Shown: in pieces, positions 7,601 to 8,298 of the stretch
How the letters are laid out: every line of letters starts with the position of its first letter
Position numbering within the stretch: position 1 is the first letter of the stretch
Assembly: GCA_034437215.1 (NCBI GenBank)
Contig: DAOTVC010000023.1
Location: 1-8,298, forward strand
Origin: DAOTVC01 sp034437215
GTDB lineage: Bacteria > Chloroflexota > Anaerolineae > B4-G1 > SLSP01
Length of the DNA: 8,298 nt
Direction of reading: 5' to 3'
The notes under the pieces: model-generated
The model's database searches: none
Told to the model about the DNA's origin: nothing
Seen by the model: the letters and a program-made list of their open reading frames with translations, nothing else
Made by a program: the position numbers and the translations under genes

Positions 7601-7693
7601 CATATACACTGCAATCAGTAGGGCGATTGCGGCGGCGGCGAACAGCGGTATGATGAAGGGTGTGTACGTGAACTCAGGTATGGTGAACCCCAC
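4640..7693 (-). CDS. Orphan multi-domain membrane sensor histidine kinase, 1017 aa from GTG
   Basis: Numbered from the GTG at 7693, the protein has: a 7TM sensor block about 12-235 (HisKA_7TM type); a PAS domain about 240-343; a Pro/Ala-rich linker 346-384; a second membrane block of about six helices, 425-585; a coiled coil about 590-633; a second PAS with PAC, 634-747 (SGNTIVITDKEGAIEYANP); HisKA with the phospho-acceptor His 778 in AHDLKTPL; and a HATPase with N-box WVNYISNALKYGG (Asn 890 and 894), DNGPGL 935-940, LFTQF, GHGLGLSIV 962-970 and GAGSTFWFTLP. All catalytic motifs are intact. No response regulator is adjacent, so its partner is elsewhere. The same frame extends to an ATG at 7768 (1042 aa), but that start lies upstream of the best promoter and adds 25 residues ahead of the natural 7TM start, so I prefer GTG. 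No clear Shine-Dalgarno precedes either. Ligand unknown; the PAS domains may bind a cofactor or simply relay signal. Confidence 0.9.
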   Translation of the reverse strand: MGFTIPEFTYTPFIIPLFAAAAIALLIAVYMLPRRRAPGARELMVISGALALWAAGYALEIAAVDLATKHFWGQVQYVGIALIPYLWLMFVLAYTQQYYSWSWRKLRWLIIFPFITIGLVFTNSGHGLIWTTTYLKTNGALSVLGVIYGPWFWLHFVFSYALLLAGAVLLLRAVRQSQALYRPQIWAVIIAVLSPWLGNALYLTGLTPVPGLDLTPFAFTLTLSALAWGIFGYRLGDIAPIARDLVVEGLREGMMVLDLRQRIVDINPAAARMVGIPARQALGKTVADVLAPWPHLVARFKDVLEGQEEIIVGRGETQRRYRVRIAPLRDRQQRLLGRVISINEYDAYPGAFPATPLPAPPPPEPAPHPDAAAGAPPTEPPAPSRVPLLRRIVDFMLPAPQREVVTSLKTSPLVIQALERAFTSMLRFAALLGTLALLIIWPTALPGARVVFLAFGGGIVFLWGLALARQINFDYRVHSFILAFYALALLEVVYYGYSVEAFMYLLVLVALATLLRGPRNGLIMLGINVFTLATFGWQIGRGHYIPPSVVDTPIAPRTIEMGLTSLLIFVASGSVVLVTSSVLLGSITKAWEQEAQARNLLQAERDLLEARVIERTRDLAEARDRAEKSRDELRKYFLALEQSGNTIVITDKEGAIEYANPRFEALTGYTRAEVLGQNPRVLKSGEHDAAYYENLWATISAGRIWYGEFLNRRKDGTLFWETATIAPLVNLQGEITHYVAVKEDITERKESEVALRRYAEELEISNKELDAFAHTVAHDLKTPLTVIVGFGELLRSRYDALSPEFVRENLERVTDTAHKMVSIINELLLLSSIRQLEEVPRQPLQMAEVVREVEKRLATMLSEYEAEIQTPETWPTALGHAPWVEEVWVNYISNALKYGGTPPRVELGYTLPEAGNPLPASNRQQPPMIKFWVRDNGPGLTAAEQKRLFTQFTRLHEVRAEGHGLGLSIVERIISRLGGEVGVQSEPGAGSTFWFTLPAAGDEVEPPPDQLPPPARS

Positions 7694-7721
7694 AATGTGA
7701 TCGACGCAGAATACTCTGATT

Positions 7722-7750
7722 ATTATCTCAGATTTTTTGGGGGTTGACAA
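7722..7750 (-). promoter_or_regulatory. Sigma-70-like promoter of the histidine kinase gene
   Basis: On the minus strand TTGTCA (7750-7745) and GATAAT (7727-7722) are separated by exactly 17 bp, each matching consensus at five of six bases. The surroundings are distinctly AT-rich compared with the rest of the window. Transcription would begin near 7715, leaving a leader of about 22 bases before the GTG at 7693 and making the ATG at 7768 untranslatable from this promoter. Confidence 0.62.
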
Positions 7751-7828
7751 GACCGCCGAGCAGCACATCTACGGGTCTCACCATCACAGGCGATTTTACC
7801 CTGTAGTTCAAATGGAGGTCGTACTATC

Positions 7829-7928
7829 TTCTTCAACCTGCTGCCCGACACCCACCTCGACCGAGGTGCTTACGCTCCCAGCTACGAGTCCGCGGACGAC
7901 TGGGAGCAGACCAACCAGGAGACCATAC
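7829..7928 (+). other. Coding-like segment with no start, in a different frame from the lipoprotein
   Basis: Between the kinase promoter and the lipoprotein start, the frame beginning at 7829 reads FFNLLPDTHLDRGAYAPSY followed by a stretch rich in Asp, Glu, Gln and Asn, with mostly G or C at third positions. It has no ATG, GTG or TTG that gives a sensible start and no Shine-Dalgarno. It may be a remnant of a degraded or displaced gene, or chance in GC-rich DNA. I do not recognise a family. Confidence 0.25.
7917..7921 (+). promoter_or_regulatory. Shine-Dalgarno (AGGAG) of the lipoprotein gene
   Basis: AGGAG lies ten bases before the ATG at 7932, slightly longer than the ideal spacing. It supports 7932 over the in-frame ATG at 7812, which would bury the signal peptide behind 40 extra residues. 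Confidence 0.6.
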
Positions 7929-7931
7929 GCC

Positions 7932-8298
7932 ATGACCCGACTGCTTTTGTTGACCGGAGGACTGCTGTTGAGTTGCTGCTGGCTGCTGGCCAGCTGCGGC
8001 GACACCGGCCCCGAGCTGACCTTCTCCCCCACGGAACTGCCGGCGGCGGAGAAGGGCCAACCCTACCGGGCCACCCTCACCGTTTCCGACAACGACACCC
8101 CCGTGGGTGACCTCTTCGTCCAGAGCGGCGCGCTGCCCCCCGGCCTGGAGCTGACCTTCCACGAAGGCACCGACAGCGCCGAGATCAGTGGCACGCCCAC
8201 AGAGGCGGGCACCTTCGAGTTCGTGGTCGAAGCGTGGTGCTTCGGCACCAACGTCTCGGGCGACACCGGCGCCCAGGCATACACGCTCGTGGTGGAGT
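7932..8298 (+). CDS. Lipoprotein with putative Ig-like domain (N-terminal part, runs off right edge)
   Basis: The frame is open from ATG 7932 to the window end, giving 122 complete codons. Residues 1-21 are a lipoprotein signal peptide with a hydrophobic core (LLLLTGGLLL) and a lipobox LAS-C at 19-22, so Cys 22 should be lipidated and the protein held on the outer face of the cell membrane. The mature part starts GDTGPELTFSP and continues with a putative-Ig (He_PIG-like) pattern: LPAAEKGQPYRATLTV, then SGALPPGLEL, then ISGTPTEAGTFEFVVEA, which is the characteristic LPxGL ... IxGTPTxAGTxxFxVxA signature. Such domains occur in bacterial surface and adhesion-type proteins. Cys 15, Cys 16 and Cys 22 all lie in or next to the signal, but only Cys 22 fits the lipobox. 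It is divergent from the kinase with about 240 bp between. The missing remainder may hold further Ig repeats. Function beyond surface display is unknown. Confidence 0.84.
   Translation, partial: MTRLLLLTGGLLLSCCWLLASCGDTGPELTFSPTELPAAEKGQPYRATLTVSDNDTPVGDLFVQSGALPPGLELTFHEGTDSAEISGTPTEAGTFEFVVEAWCFGTNVSGDTGAQAYTLVVE

Noticed and set aside
7715..7738. Hairpin TCTGA/TCAGA followed by six T on the plus strand, as a rho-independent terminator
   Set aside because: The stem is only 5 bp with an 8-base loop, and no plus-strand gene ends nearby. The same bases are better explained as the kinase promoter on the minus strand.
1..8298. Biosynthetic gene cluster, defence island, prophage or CRISPR
   Set aside because: SARP regulators suggest secondary metabolism in actinomycetes, but no synthase, transporter, nuclease, phage gene or spaced repeat array is present here.

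Overview
The window is GC-rich, densely coded bacterial DNA, most likely from a Chloroflexota genome of the Anaerolineae/Chloroflexia type. That assignment is an inference from gene content: a large SARP/AfsR-type regulator (winged helix, BTAD, NTPase, TPR), a small acidic protein of a type I associate with that phylum, a histidine kinase with a 7TM N-terminal module, and secreted beta-helix and Ig-like proteins. No RNA gene, CRISPR array, transposase or insertion sequence is visible.

Layout, left to right. (1) Positions 1-769, minus strand: the N-terminal 256 residues of an exported protein with a signal peptide, an IPT/TIG-like segment and the first coils of a probable right-handed beta-helix, running off the left edge. 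(2) 770-845: a short spacer with a strong Shine-Dalgarno, a 7-bp tandem repeat, and a 12-bp palindrome flanked by direct repeats. (3) 846-1058, minus: a 70-residue protein of unknown function. (4) 1059-1151: a divergent control region with two 9-bp direct repeats exactly 11 bp apart, lying 8 bp from a -10-like hexamer that faces the small gene. This is the geometry expected of a SARP binding site. (5) 1152-4667, plus: the 1171-residue SARP-family regulator, whose sensor half holds ten gap-free 40-residue TPR units. (6) 4640-7693, minus: a multi-domain sensor histidine kinase with two separate membrane blocks, overlapping the regulator tail to tail by 28 bp. (7) 7694-7931: a divergent intergenic region with a good sigma-70-like promoter for the kinase, which argues for a GTG start rather than the upstream ATG. 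(8) 7932-8298, plus: the N-terminus of a lipoprotein with a putative Ig-like domain, running off the right edge.

Working together: the window contains signal-transduction proteins (a one-component SARP-NTPase-TPR regulator and an orphan membrane kinase with no response regulator in sight) between two exported proteins. The strongest local link I can make is that the SARP regulator may control the divergent small gene, and possibly the beta-helix gene behind it, through the 11-bp-period repeats. No biosynthetic gene cluster, phage or defence module is evident. The most useful new observations are the candidate SARP operator, the corrected kinase start, the two-block membrane architecture of the kinase and the perfectly phased TPR array.
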